Part shown: one piece after another, positions 35,641-45,600 of the stretch
Position numbering within the stretch: position 1 is the stretch's first letter
How the letters are laid out: each line of letters opens with the position of its first letter
NCBI GenBank assembly: GCA_018715065.1
Contig: DVMJ01000058.1
Coordinates: forward strand, 3,050 to 67,049
DNA from: Fimiplasma intestinipullorum
GTDB taxonomy: Bacteria > Bacillota_I > Bacilli_A > Erysipelotrichales > Coprobacillaceae
Direction: 5' to 3'
DNA length: 64,000 nt
Notes under the pieces: model-generated
Told to the model about the DNA's origin: nothing
The model's input: the letters and a program-made list of their open reading frames with translations, nothing else
Databases searched by the model: none
Translations under genes and position numbers: made by a program

Positions 35641-37383
35641 ATGTTTAAACGTTTAATTGCCTGTCTGCTCACTTTTTGCTTAGTGGCCTGTGGACAGGCC
35701 AGCAGTCCGCCTGCAACAGATTTTGATACCTTTATCCAGGAATCCACCGTCACACTTCTGGATGGAACCACGCATTTCAATATGCAGTTTTTAGTGAATG
35801 ACTGTGAAGCGCTTGGCGTTGCCAAACCAACGACTTATGGTGTCGGTTTTACGACCTATGAAGAATATCAGGAGATCATGACCGCTTATCAGGAAATCCT
35901 GGATGAGCTCAACAAATATGACTATGATACCTTAAGCGACAAACAACAGCGCGTCTATACCAATTTGAAGGATTATCTGTCCAGAGAACTGCTGCTAAAA
36001 GACGATTATTATTTCAGTAATGCCCTGATTGGCAGCTATTCTGCGCTCCAGCAGGAGATTCCATTGACGCTTTCATTGTACACGATCCAAGACGAAGAAG
36101 ATATCCAGGGATTCATCAAAGATGTCCAGGCACTCGATGCTGATTTCCAGGATTACGTCGAATTAGAGAAGACCCGCCAGGAAATGGGCTTAGGTTATGC
36201 TCAGGATGTATTGGATGAAAGTCAAAGCCAGGCCTTGACCATCGCTGAAGGTCAGGGTCAGGAAATCACACAGAGCATTCAAGCAAAGATCGACCTGATC
36301 GAAGGTATGGATACCGCAACGAAGGAAAGCTATAAACAGCAAGTGAGTCAGGTAATGAGCGAAGATTACACGCAGGCTTACCAGCACCTGGCCGACAGTC
36401 TGGACACGATTCAAGCCACGCAAAGCGAAACGATGGGTGTCAGCCACTATGAAGGCGGCAAAGATTATTATGCCGATATTGTGCAAAATCAGTTAGGTGT
36501 CAAAGCCACACCGGATGAAATTGCTAAAGAAATCAGCCAGGCACAGGATGATGCCTTCCAAAACCTACTGCAGATTGCGTTAAGCTATCAGGATCTGATC
36601 ATGACAGAAGATTACACGAACATTGAATACCAGGAAGCACCGACACCTGAAGCTGGCCTGGACTACCTAAAGACCAAAATCACGGGCGTTTTCCCTTCCA
36701 TCGATAATTTAAATTATCAGGTCTATACTGTTCCGGAAGGGAACCGGGATGGCTTTGCCCCGGCGGCTTACCTGACTGGCAAGATCGATATGGGCGAAAA
36801 CGAAAGTGAGAGCATCATGATCAATCCGGATTCACAGGGCAACCTGATGTCTACCCTTGTTCACGAAGGATATCCAGGACACATGTATCAGAATTCCTAT
36901 CTGCGCTCACTCGATTATCCGGCCATCATGTATCTCACTGACTGTATTGGTTATAGTGAAGGATGGGCCATTTATACAGAAAGCTATACGGCGGAGTTCT
37001 TAGAAGATGAAACGGAAAAGGCACTGACTATGATTGCCCAGGCCGAAACTGATTATACGAATCTGCTCTTAGCCTATACAGATGTCCAGATCAACCAAAA
37101 TGGTTGGACCTATGATCAGTTTTATGATTATCTTTGTGAAGAAATAGGCGGAGATGTAGGTGATGTCAAGGAAATCTACGATATTATCTGTCAAACTCCT
37201 GGTTATTATCTTTATTATGTTTATTGTGGTTACCTCATGACAAGCTATCATGATGAAGCCGTCGAAAAACTCGGTGACCAGTTTGATCCTATCAGCTATC
37301 ACCAAGCGATCTTAGACAGTGGCAATGTCGGTTTAGATATTGTTAAAGAAAACGTCGATGCTTATATTGAAGCCAACCAGTAA
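35641..37383 (+). CDS. DUF885-family lipoprotein (putative metallopeptidase)
   Basis: 580 residues. Signal peptide with lipobox LVAC, Cys17. The DUF885 domain covers most of the protein and has the HEGYPGHMYQ zinc-like motif (HExxxxH type) near residue 412 and SEGWAIYTE about 30 residues later, as in M32-like peptidase relatives. Likely an extracytoplasmic lipid-anchored peptidase. Lies 50 bases after the M42 aminopeptidase gene in the same direction, so the two may form a peptide-degrading unit. RBS AAAGGAGGAAAATTT. Confidence 0.85.
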   Translation: MFKRLIACLLTFCLVACGQASSPPATDFDTFIQESTVTLLDGTTHFNMQFLVNDCEALGVAKPTTYGVGFTTYEEYQEIMTAYQEILDELNKYDYDTLSDKQQRVYTNLKDYLSRELLLKDDYYFSNALIGSYSALQQEIPLTLSLYTIQDEEDIQGFIKDVQALDADFQDYVELEKTRQEMGLGYAQDVLDESQSQALTIAEGQGQEITQSIQAKIDLIEGMDTATKESYKQQVSQVMSEDYTQAYQHLADSLDTIQATQSETMGVSHYEGGKDYYADIVQNQLGVKATPDEIAKEISQAQDDAFQNLLQIALSYQDLIMTEDYTNIEYQEAPTPEAGLDYLKTKITGVFPSIDNLNYQVYTVPEGNRDGFAPAAYLTGKIDMGENESESIMINPDSQGNLMSTLVHEGYPGHMYQNSYLRSLDYPAIMYLTDCIGYSEGWAIYTESYTAEFLEDETEKALTMIAQAETDYTNLLLAYTDVQINQNGWTYDQFYDYLCEEIGGDVGDVKEIYDIICQTPGYYLYYVYCGYLMTSYHDEAVEKLGDQFDPISYHQAILDSGNVGLDIVKENVDAYIEANQ

Positions 37384-37478
37384 AAAAAGATGATCCATCA
37401 GCATGCGGTCTCCTAGAAAACACCATTAAATGAAAAGGGTGGTTTTCAGAATTCAATCATATGATCATCAAAACAATG

Positions 37479-37506
37479 AAGAGGTTCTGCGGAACCTCTT
37501 TTTTAG
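37479..37506 (+). terminator. Terminator after the DUF885 gene
   Basis: AGAGGTTC pairs with GAACCTCT over a 4-base loop, followed by TTTTTT on the plus strand, about 95 bases past the stop. Confidence 0.85.
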
Positions 37507-37801
37507 GATATTTGATGGCTAAACGCCTCTTTCAGAACTTAAGAATGCATGCAAATGGATAAAGATATACGTGATCTGATGTTTGAAATGGATCTAGTGA
37601 TCCTAACAGTAAAAAATCAAGATTCATTTTAGTTAGATTGTTTGAAAAAGGTTGATGTTCAATGCAGCTACTTCGCCTGAATGCAAGTGTATTACCATAA
37701 TCATCAGCGTTGTTCTAATGAAAAGACACATTTTCCATTACGTAAGCTACACAAGCGGGTATCTTTATTGCTTTTGCATACTGAGGTTTTCCAGCCATCA
37801 T
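37507..37801. other. Intergenic region without recognisable gene
   Basis: About 300 bases between two terminators of opposite orientation. Reading frames here are short, lack ribosome-binding sites and show no family resemblance. I see nothing I can name. Confidence 0.6.
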
Positions 37802-37861
37802 AAAAACCCACCTTTGCAGACTTATGAAATTTTCATTATTTCATGTGTCTACAAAAGTGGG
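37802..37861 (-). terminator. Long hairpin terminator of the MATE gene
   Basis: Two 24-base arms (CCCACTTTTG... with ...CAAAGGTGGG on the minus strand, a few mismatches) around a 7-base loop, followed by TTTTT. Confidence 0.8.
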
Positions 37862-37873
37862 ATCATATCAGAA

Positions 37874-39247
37874 TCAGACCTCTTTTATTTCACCCTCAAG
37901 GCTGTCATTCTTTTTTAACCAGTGCCCTTTGAAATAATAAATAATAAAGAGGATACTGGTCGTTGCCCATGTCAAAGGATATGAAGTTAGAATTGAAAGC
38001 AGACCCGGCCAGATGGGAACAGCAGCCACGATCCAAAGCACACGCAGCACACAGATACCAAAGCAAGTCAGGATCATTGGTTTCAAAGCTTCACCAGTTC
38101 CTCGAATCGCACCCGACAGAACTTCAACACAGACATAAGTAAAATAAAATGGTGTCAGATAGTGCAGCATCTGCAAACCAATCTCAATGACGGTTGGATC
38201 ATTGGTGAATAAACGATACACAATATCCCCAAAAAGCATGAGTAAAACACTCAAAGCAATGGCACTGCCTATTGCCATTCCCGTACAAACACGAACGCTC
38301 TTTTTGATTCGATCATATTTACCAGCCCCATAGTTCTGTCCGACAAAAGTTGTAATTGCCACACCATAAGCACTCATGATCATCCAGAATAAAGCATCGA
38401 TCTTTCCGTAAGCCGACCAGGCGGCAATCGTATCTGTTCCCAGAGCATTGATGCTTGATTGAATCACCAGATTCGAAACAGAATAAAGCACTGACTGCAA
38501 CCCAGCAGGTAAGCCGATCCGAACGATGGAAAACAAAATATCTTTGTTGAAACTAATTTTACCCAGATTTAAACGATAACTATCCTCGGCTCGCATCAGC
38601 ACGATCAGAACCAGAATAGCGCTCAAGAACTGACTCGCAACGGTGGCAATCCCCACACCGGCGACCGCCATGTCTAAAACAACCACTAAAAATAAATCCA
38701 GTATAATATTGCAGATGGTTGCAGCAATCAAAAAGTACAATGGCCGTTTTGAATCCCCGATCGCACGCAAGATCCCCGAACCGACGTTATAAAACAGTGA
38801 TGGAATCATACCAGTAAAATAAATACGAATATACAAAGTCGCATCCTGAATAATATCATCAGGCACAGAGACCATTCGTAAGAGCTGCGGTGCCAAAACA
38901 ATCCCGATGATCATCAACAGGATCCCACAGACAATCGATAACGCAACAGACGTATGTACCGCTAATTCGACCCGTTTATGCTGTCTGGCGCCATAGAACT
39001 GAGCAATGATGACCGTTGCTCCTGAAGCTAAACCGACAAAAAAGCCAACCAGCAGGTTGATCAATGTCCCGGTCGCACCAACAGCCGCCAGAGCCCCCTT
39101 ACCAACGAACTGTCCAACAATGATCGTATCCGCCGTGTTATACAGCTGCTGGAAGAAAGAACCAATCACAATCGGAATAAAAAAGAACAATAATGGTTTC
39201 CAAATAACCCCCTCTGTGATACTGTTCACAGACGATGCTTTTTGCAT
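37874..39247 (-). CDS. MATE-family multidrug efflux transporter
   Basis: 457 residues with about 12 hydrophobic helices in two related halves. The opening WKPLLFFFIPIVIGSFFQQLYNTADTIIVG and the AAVGATGTLINLL segment are typical of MATE proteins of the NorM/DinF superfamily, which export cationic compounds by Na+ or H+ antiport. A second-half echo, LQSVLYSVSNLVIQSSINALG, is clear. Substrate unknown. RBS AGGGAGGTAATTCA. Confidence 0.93.
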   Translation of the reverse strand: MQKASSVNSITEGVIWKPLLFFFIPIVIGSFFQQLYNTADTIIVGQFVGKGALAAVGATGTLINLLVGFFVGLASGATVIIAQFYGARQHKRVELAVHTSVALSIVCGILLMIIGIVLAPQLLRMVSVPDDIIQDATLYIRIYFTGMIPSLFYNVGSGILRAIGDSKRPLYFLIAATICNIILDLFLVVVLDMAVAGVGIATVASQFLSAILVLIVLMRAEDSYRLNLGKISFNKDILFSIVRIGLPAGLQSVLYSVSNLVIQSSINALGTDTIAAWSAYGKIDALFWMIMSAYGVAITTFVGQNYGAGKYDRIKKSVRVCTGMAIGSAIALSVLLMLFGDIVYRLFTNDPTVIEIGLQMLHYLTPFYFTYVCVEVLSGAIRGTGEALKPMILTCFGICVLRVLWIVAAVPIWPGLLSILTSYPLTWATTSILFIIYYFKGHWLKKNDSLEGEIKEV

Positions 39248-39339
39248 TGAATTACCTCCCTACCTTTTCTCTAAGATATGAAGTATTATACTCTTTATCG
39301 ACAGGATTGAATAGTCCTTTTTAGAAAAAAAAAGGCAAA

Positions 39340-39368
39340 TCAAAAGAAGCAGAGATCGACCTGCTTCT
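39340..39368 (-). terminator. Terminator of the feoAB-phosphoribosyltransferase operon
   Basis: Minus strand AGAAGCAG pairs with CTGCTTCT, followed by TTTGATTT. The stop codon of the phosphoribosyltransferase gene sits at the foot of the stem. Confidence 0.75.
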
Positions 39369-39921
39369 AGCTTTCAAAACGACGGATACTGATGCCAACC
39401 GCATGGACAAAACCACTGGCAATCCATTCCCGATTTTGTTTTTTATTTTCTTCTCCGCGAATACTGATCGTCGCTGCCCCGATGATCTCACAATCGAATT
39501 TTTTGATCAGATCAATGGCTGCTCTTAACTGTGAACCTGTCTCGATCCACTCATCCACGATCAACACACGTGCACCCGATGCAATGGCATCTTTTTTCAA
39601 ACAGAGCTCCTTTTTTTCATGGGAATAATCAATGAGGCTCACAGATTCGATCATTTCATCCGGATAAGGTAATTTTCCGCCCTTGCGGACCGGAACAAAA
39701 GAAACACCTAACTTTTGAGCCATGGCTACTCCCAGGATCCAGCCGGTAGCCTCCAGGGCCAGTACACAATCTACTTTACCCTCATATGGCTTACAAAGAT
39801 GATCGATAATCTCATTAAACAATGTAACATCACTAAAAATAGGCAACAAATCGTAACGGCCAACTGAGTGATGCGGAATACGACGACTGATTTTTTGACA
39901 TAATTCTTCATTTAGCAACAT
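39367..39921 (-). CDS. Adenine phosphoribosyltransferase-like protein
   Basis: 184 residues of the type I PRTase fold. ALEATGWILGVAMAQKLG resembles the EARGFI region of Apt, FVPVRKGGKLPYP is the flexible loop, and the PRPP-binding motif reads VLIVDEWIETGSQ rather than the usual VDD-x-x-ATGGT. Probably salvages a purine base or acts on a related substrate, but the changed PRPP loop leaves specificity open. ATG 39921 has GGAGG eight bases upstream. It starts 21 bases after feoB and should be co-transcribed with it. Confidence 0.82.
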   Translation of the reverse strand: MLLNEELCQKISRRIPHHSVGRYDLLPIFSDVTLFNEIIDHLCKPYEGKVDCVLALEATGWILGVAMAQKLGVSFVPVRKGGKLPYPDEMIESVSLIDYSHEKKELCLKKDAIASGARVLIVDEWIETGSQLRAAIDLIKKFDCEIIGAATISIRGEENKKQNREWIASGFVHAVGISIRRFES

Positions 39922-39942
39922 ATTACCATCCTCCACACAACA

Positions 39943-41736
39943 CTAGTATAGCATTATTGTCGAAAAAAAGCTATGAAATATCCGCATGATCAGCATCCAA
40001 CCAAACCCTAATCCTAAAGGAATCAGGATAGAGGCTCCTACGACCTTCCAGCTGCCACTTTCTTTTTTGATCGTCAGCAACGTTGTCGAACAGGGAAAAT
40101 GCAGCAAAGTCAGAATGAGCGTGTTGAGGCAAGTTAGAACGGTCCAGCCATGATCAAAAAAGAGAACTCGCAAACTCACAAGACCATATCCGGCACTCAT
40201 CACACCCTGACCAGTATACATCATAGCCATCAGCGGAAGAACGATCTCATTAGCCGGGAAGCCTAAGATAAAGGCCATGAGGATCACTCCATCCAGTCCT
40301 ACCAAATGCCCCAGCGGATCAAGCAGTTGGATGCCATAACTTAATAAAGAATGTCCCTGCACCACGATATTGGCCAGACTATAAATCAGTATGCCTGCCG
40401 GAAAAGCTACGATAACAGCCCGGGCAAGCACTTTAAAAGTACGTTGAAAAAGACTCTCTACGATGATTTTGCCTAGATGCGGTCGCCGAAAAGGGGGTAA
40501 TTCTAATACAAAAGCACTTTTCCCTGCACGCCTTAAACAGCATTTAGTCACTAGTAACGTGTTGCCCAGACTGAAGGCCAGACATCCCAGAATGCCTAGT
40601 CCCAGATAGCGATAACCTATCAGCATAGTCAAAAGGATCATCAGCATCCCAAAGCGTCCATTGCACGGAACAAAGGAATTCGTGACCATCGCTGTGAGAC
40701 GCTCTTTTTTTGAATGGAGGATCCGCGTTCCCATCACACCAACCGCATTACAGCCCAGTCCCATACACATACATAATGCCTGTTTGCCACAAGCATGACA
40801 GCGCTGAAAACAGGGATCCAGATTCAAAGCGAGTCTAGGCAAAAAACCGAGTTCCTCCAAAAAGGAGAAAAGCGGGAAAAATATAGCCATTGGCAGCAGC
40901 ATCACAGAAACGACCCATGCCAGTACACGATAACCGCCCAGTCCAATTGCCTCTGCCAATGGTAACGGCAGCAGCGCACGCAAACCTTCCAATAAAGGTG
41001 TTTCTAAAGAAAAAAGAAGATCACTTAAAAAAGCGCTTGGGATATTGGCACCCAACATTGTCAGCCAAAGGATAGCCCCCAAAAAAAAGCTCATTATCAG
41101 CCAAGACGACCATTTGCCAGTTAGAAGACGATCAAGCCAGTGCTGTACTTTCGTGCCTTTCTTTTCTTGATGATACACCTGATGATAGATCCGACTTGCT
41201 TCTTCTCCCAGACGCACCCACGTATCGTCAGACATTTCTTCAAAATGAGCATCGCTCTGAACAGCTGGTGGCAATGAAAGCAAAGCCTCATAGAGTTTCG
41301 ATAGAGAATCACGAAAATAAGGTCCTAAAGTGAGTACAGGAACACCTAATAATGCTTTTAGCTTTGTCATATCGACTAGATCAGCCTGTTTTAAGAAATT
41401 CAGTACAATGACTACTGACCTGCCAGAATAAATCATTTGCAACGCTAAGATCAATTGGCGCTCCAGACAAGTCGCATCCAGCACGACCACATACCAGTCA
41501 TCATGGCTGGCAACATATTGACGTGTTACTTCCTCTTCCGGACTTGTTGGATAAAGAGAATAGGTTCCCGGCAAATCGATCCAGCGATATTTCTCTTTTT
41601 GATACACATGATACCCTTCTGCCAGTTCAACCGTCTTACCTGTCCAGTTTCCTGTGTGCTGGTGAAGATGTGTCGCTCGATTAAATAATGTGCTCTTCCC
41701 GACATTGGGATTTCCGACTAGCGTAATCGTGCGCAC
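39943..41736 (-). CDS. feoB: Ferrous iron transporter FeoB, variant G4 and Cys-rich core
   Basis: 597 residues; GTPase-gated Fe(II) uptake protein of the membrane. The N-terminal G domain has G1 GNPNVGKS (8-15), a G2 Thr in the WTGKT region, and G3 DLPG (54-57). The G4 motif, NxxD in FeoB, reads NFLK (113-116), so the guanine-recognising Asp is replaced by Lys. The membrane part has the Gate/nucleoside-recognition repeats, with a Cys-rich CHACGKQALCMCMGLGCN segment and SFVPCNGRFG. Shorter than E. coli FeoB (773). Overlaps feoA by 19 bases. Confidence 0.9.
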   Translation of the reverse strand: MRTITLVGNPNVGKSTLFNRATHLHQHTGNWTGKTVELAEGYHVYQKEKYRWIDLPGTYSLYPTSPEEEVTRQYVASHDDWYVVVLDATCLERQLILALQMIYSGRSVVIVLNFLKQADLVDMTKLKALLGVPVLTLGPYFRDSLSKLYEALLSLPPAVQSDAHFEEMSDDTWVRLGEEASRIYHQVYHQEKKGTKVQHWLDRLLTGKWSSWLIMSFFLGAILWLTMLGANIPSAFLSDLLFSLETPLLEGLRALLPLPLAEAIGLGGYRVLAWVVSVMLLPMAIFFPLFSFLEELGFLPRLALNLDPCFQRCHACGKQALCMCMGLGCNAVGVMGTRILHSKKERLTAMVTNSFVPCNGRFGMLMILLTMLIGYRYLGLGILGCLAFSLGNTLLVTKCCLRRAGKSAFVLELPPFRRPHLGKIIVESLFQRTFKVLARAVIVAFPAGILIYSLANIVVQGHSLLSYGIQLLDPLGHLVGLDGVILMAFILGFPANEIVLPLMAMMYTGQGVMSAGYGLVSLRVLFFDHGWTVLTCLNTLILTLLHFPCSTTLLTIKKESGSWKVVGASILIPLGLGFGWMLIMRIFHSFFSTIMLY

Positions 41737-41969
41737 AGGCCTTCCCTCATTTCTTCCACCCTGATCCGTTGGGCTTCTTCTAAGCGTAAAGCGAACTGAC
41801 AGCCGCGAACACGATAAATTTGAGGATCTTTTAGAGGCCCACTACCTATCCATTCAATCGGACTGCCCGGTATCACACCTAATGCCATCAACCGTTTAAC
41901 GATTGTCTGCTCTAATTCCAAACAGACAATTCGCGCCTTTCTTCCTCTCTCCAATTCACTTAATCTCAT
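41718..41969 (-). CDS. feoA: Ferrous iron transport accessory protein FeoA
   Basis: 83 residues, SH3-like. MRLSELERGRKARIVCLEL and the LMALGVIPGSPIEWIGSGPLKDP middle are typical FeoA. It modulates FeoB. ATG 41969 has AGGTGA five bases upstream; ATG 41978 abuts that site. The stop lies inside feoB (translational coupling). Confidence 0.9.
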   Translation of the reverse strand: MRLSELERGRKARIVCLELEQTIVKRLMALGVIPGSPIEWIGSGPLKDPQIYRVRGCQFALRLEEAQRIRVEEMREGLCARLR

Positions 41970-42075
41970 TCCATTCACCTACACTCACTCTATCCTATGC
42001 AAGATTCTCTGATTGGTGAGTTAAAGTATATGCTGCATGTCAAGAATTGATTCTGTTTCCATCCATTTCATTGCC

Positions 42076-42104
42076 TTTATACCATTCATATATCATCAAA
42101 ACAA
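42076..42104 (-). promoter_or_regulatory. Candidate promoter of feoAB
   Basis: Minus strand TTGTTT (42104-42099), 17 bases, TATAAA (42081-42076), roughly 100 bases before feoA. I did not find a convincing Fur box. Confidence 0.5.
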
Positions 42105-42217
42105 GAAAGTTTATGCATAACGGCATGATTGTTTCAGCCTCAAATCAAAAGATACTTGAAATAAATCGCTGAAATCATCAAAGTCCTGCCTTTTGATAAT
42201 CCCTGCTTGATATAAAA

Positions 42218-42448
42218 TCAAGACGTTCTAAAGAGTCCAGACGGTCGCATGAAGAACCCAAACCCTAATCTCCGACCGCCATCCTCAACATTTTGCTTCA
42301 GATCAAAAACATGACTACCAAAGTGTTCAATAAAACTGACCAAAGATTCTTTAGTCAGAGCCCCCGGTTCTATACGGCGATTCAGCCATTCTGGCAGTCG
42401 CTGACAAAACAATTCCAAGTCACTTTCCTCAAATGATAGATGCAGCAT
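42218..42448 (-). CDS. Doubtful short gene, 76 residues
   Basis: The frame encodes an acidic N-terminal half (HLSFEESDLELFCQRLPEWLNRR) that looks protein-like, and a Gly/Phe/Arg-rich end. There is no ribosome-binding site in front of the ATG and no recognisable family. It could be a remnant of a larger gene or a chance frame. The flanking 42449-42559 and 41979-42217 stretches hold nothing else except the feoA promoter. Confidence 0.3.
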   Translation of the reverse strand: MLHLSFEESDLELFCQRLPEWLNRRIEPGALTKESLVSFIEHFGSHVFDLKQNVEDGGRRLGFGFFMRPSGLFRTS

Positions 42449-42560
42449 CTATTTATCTTATATCATCAAACCGATAACTCATCGTATCGACGAATGAACA
42501 CAGTCTCATTTATCTGCCCACATCTCACAAAAGACGTCCGTTCACAATCATCACTTTAAA

Positions 42561-42601
42561 GGAGAACCGTTTTGAATGCATTTTTAATACAGCGGTTCCC
42601 C
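42561..42601 (-). terminator. Probable terminator of the large adhesin gene
   Basis: Minus strand GGGGAACCG pairs with CGGTTCTCC (one mismatch) across a 23-base loop, followed by TTT. A long loop, so only moderately convincing. Confidence 0.45.
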
Positions 42602-42627
42602 TCAAATGACATACACTCAATGGAAGA

Positions 42628-45600
42628 CTACTCTAGTTCACGTTTTCTTCTAAACATGATCAGCGCTGCTCCGGTCCCAGAAATAACAACCAGTCCCACC
42701 AGCATTGTCGTATTCTCATGATCTCCTGTTGGGACATCCGGAAGTAAACGATTGGTCATCGTGATTTCATAAAGCTTCGTTTCATCATACTGATCATCAA
42801 TGACCACCTCTATCGGATCACTTTCCAACACATAACCTTCTGGCGCTTTCGTTTCCTTCAGTGAATAGATTCCCTGTGTCACTACAAAGCTGGCAAGACC
42901 ATTTTGATCGGTGAGCACGCTCATCAGTGCATTGCCTTGTTCGTCATATAAAGTAAACTCCGCACCAGCTAAGGCCAGACTTTCATCAGCCTCGTCCACT
43001 TTATGGATCTGAATGCTGGTTTCTTTCAGTACATTAAGGATCTCTTCACCATCATTGATTTGAATCGTATACGCTGTCACTTGCGGTCCACGATAGGTAA
43101 CAGAGAAATCGTACTCTGTTTCATTCAGTTCATAAGCGTCATTGGTCTTCAGTTCCTTGATATAGTAATCGCCCAGTGGTAAATCAACACTCGTCATTAA
43201 ATGTCCCTCTTCATCAACAGCGCTCGTGTAGACAAGACTATCTTTGGCAATACCGACACTGCCATCTGCCATCAGGATATCGTTTCTTGCAAAGATGCCA
43301 AAGACGACGTCCGCATAGGCATTGGAATAATCATAATGATTCGTCTCCATGACCTTAGTCAGATCTAATGTGACCGAGGCACGATTATTAAAGACATCCA
43401 TGTCCACGTTGACTCCCTGTATATCTTCATCCTTGATTTCAAAAGCATACACTTCATTATTTTGAACAAAACCATCAGGGACATTCGTTTCTTTCAGATA
43501 ATATTTACCAACCAGCAGCGCATCTGAAATAGCCTTCCCCTCTTTATCTGTTTTCAAAGTCATGATAGCCTCATCCTTTTCAAAATACGTGATCCCATTA
43601 CCGAGTGTGATATCCTCAGCGGCATAGATCGTAAATTCAACACCTTCAAGTCCTGCTTCATTAAAGACAGGGGTATGTGTCGTGCCAAAGTCGCTTTCAC
43701 CTTCGGTGACCTCATTAAAGAGGTTACCGGTCTTATTGACAGTCACCTGTCCGGTCTTTAATTCGTCTAGCATCTCTATCTCCTGAATCTCGCCGGTATC
43801 ACCCACCACAAATTTGATTTCATTCGCAAAATCAAACCCTAATGGATGAATCGTCTCGACTAAGGTATATTCCTTTCCGACTTCTAAGCCTTCAATGATA
43901 TGTGGTTCCTCACCACTGATCCATTCATCCACGATGTTGCCTTCTTCATCTCTGACCTCCAGATGCGCACCCGGTAATTCTTCAGATGTCGTGGCATCTT
44001 TCTTAGAAATCTCAACTTTTGTGATCTCATTTTCAAACGTATAACTAAAGGTGATGATTGCTTCACCACTATTGGCGACGATGTCAAACATATAAGCTAA
44101 TGAATAGCTTGCATAACCAGTCGGTGCTTTGGTTTCAACTAAAGCAAAACTTCCGTTCACATCACCCACGATCCGATAGCCATCGATCACTGTCTGTGAG
44201 AAATCGGGATCGATGGCCTCCTCATCCGAAACGGCCATTGCTTCGATGATCGGCAGATCGATAGAGAAACGAATTGTCCCATCAGCTGTTGTCGTCACTG
44301 TTTCTAAAGCAGTGCCTGCATCAACGATGACTTCACCTTCATAATTAACGATGTCTTTTGCGGCATATAATGTAATCTCAGCTCCGGTAACCGCTTCCTT
44401 GCTGTCGACATCAACCTTGATCGTATCCAGCTGAACCTGTTGTCTTTCATTCACAAAAGAGACACTTTCTTCAACTAAAGCAACTTCTTGTCCTGCATAA
44501 GCTAAAGTAACATCCTTTGGTTCCGCATTCAGCGTATAACCATAAGGTGCTTTCGTTTCTACAACCTGATATTTACCTAACGGATGGAACTGACTGATGG
44601 CATCCCCGCGTACATCGGTTACCAAATGTTCAACCACTGTCCCTTTTTCATAAATAACAGCACCGTCATTGGATGGATCCATGATATCTTCAGCGGCGAT
44701 GATGTCATATTCGGCTCCTTTTAATCCTCTCTCTTCGTAGATGAACTGGCCATCTTCATAACCTACTAAGACCTCACCGGACTTATTGATCTTGATATGA
44801 CCTGCAACTGCCTCATCACCAATCTTAACAGTGACAATTGCATCACCATCTTCATCCATAATAAAAGCACCTGTGTTGGTAATCTCAAAAGGAACTGCTT
44901 CCTTATTGAGCACATAACCTTCAGGTGCTTTGATTTCTTCTAACTGATAAGATCCAGCATCGAGTTTTAATGGTGTAGAGACCATGCCTGTTTCATCAGT
45001 TGTAAAAGTATCCACTGTCTCAAAGATACCGACCTTCTGTGAAACCAATTCACCGGTGGCCATATCTCTGATCTTAAAGCTGGCTCCTTCAATGGCAACT
45101 GTCTTACCCGTATCTTCATCCACTTTGATGATCTTGACATAAGCTTCAAACGGTCCATCATTCATCACGCGATAAGGTAATGGTTCACGACTATCTTGAT
45201 TGATCACAACTTCAAAATCCGCAACTGCAGTGACTTCATCCGGTGTCTTAGTCTCTCTTACCGTATACGTACCATAAGGTAACTCGATGGAGACATCATA
45301 ACCCTGTTCATCCGTTACCAGTACATCATACGTTTTGGCAGCTTCCCAGCCATTGGCGGTAACATCTGATTTTAATTTAACGGTAAATTCAGCACCAGCC
45401 AATGTTTCCGTTTCACCGGTAGAACCATCACTGGAGACCTTGATCAAACTGAAGGCCTGCTTCATGACCTGATCTGTGGCATCCACATGTACGGATACAT
45501 GAGCGGTCTCTTGATCCTGATAAATTAAGGAAATCTGATACGCTGTTTCGTCTAAAAGGTAACCCTCAGGTGCTTGAGTTTCTTTGACATAGTAGTTGCC

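Noticed and set aside
37652..37918. An 88-codon plus-strand frame before the MATE gene end
   Set aside because: It crosses the long terminator hairpin and overlaps the end of the MATE gene; no RBS and no family resemblance.
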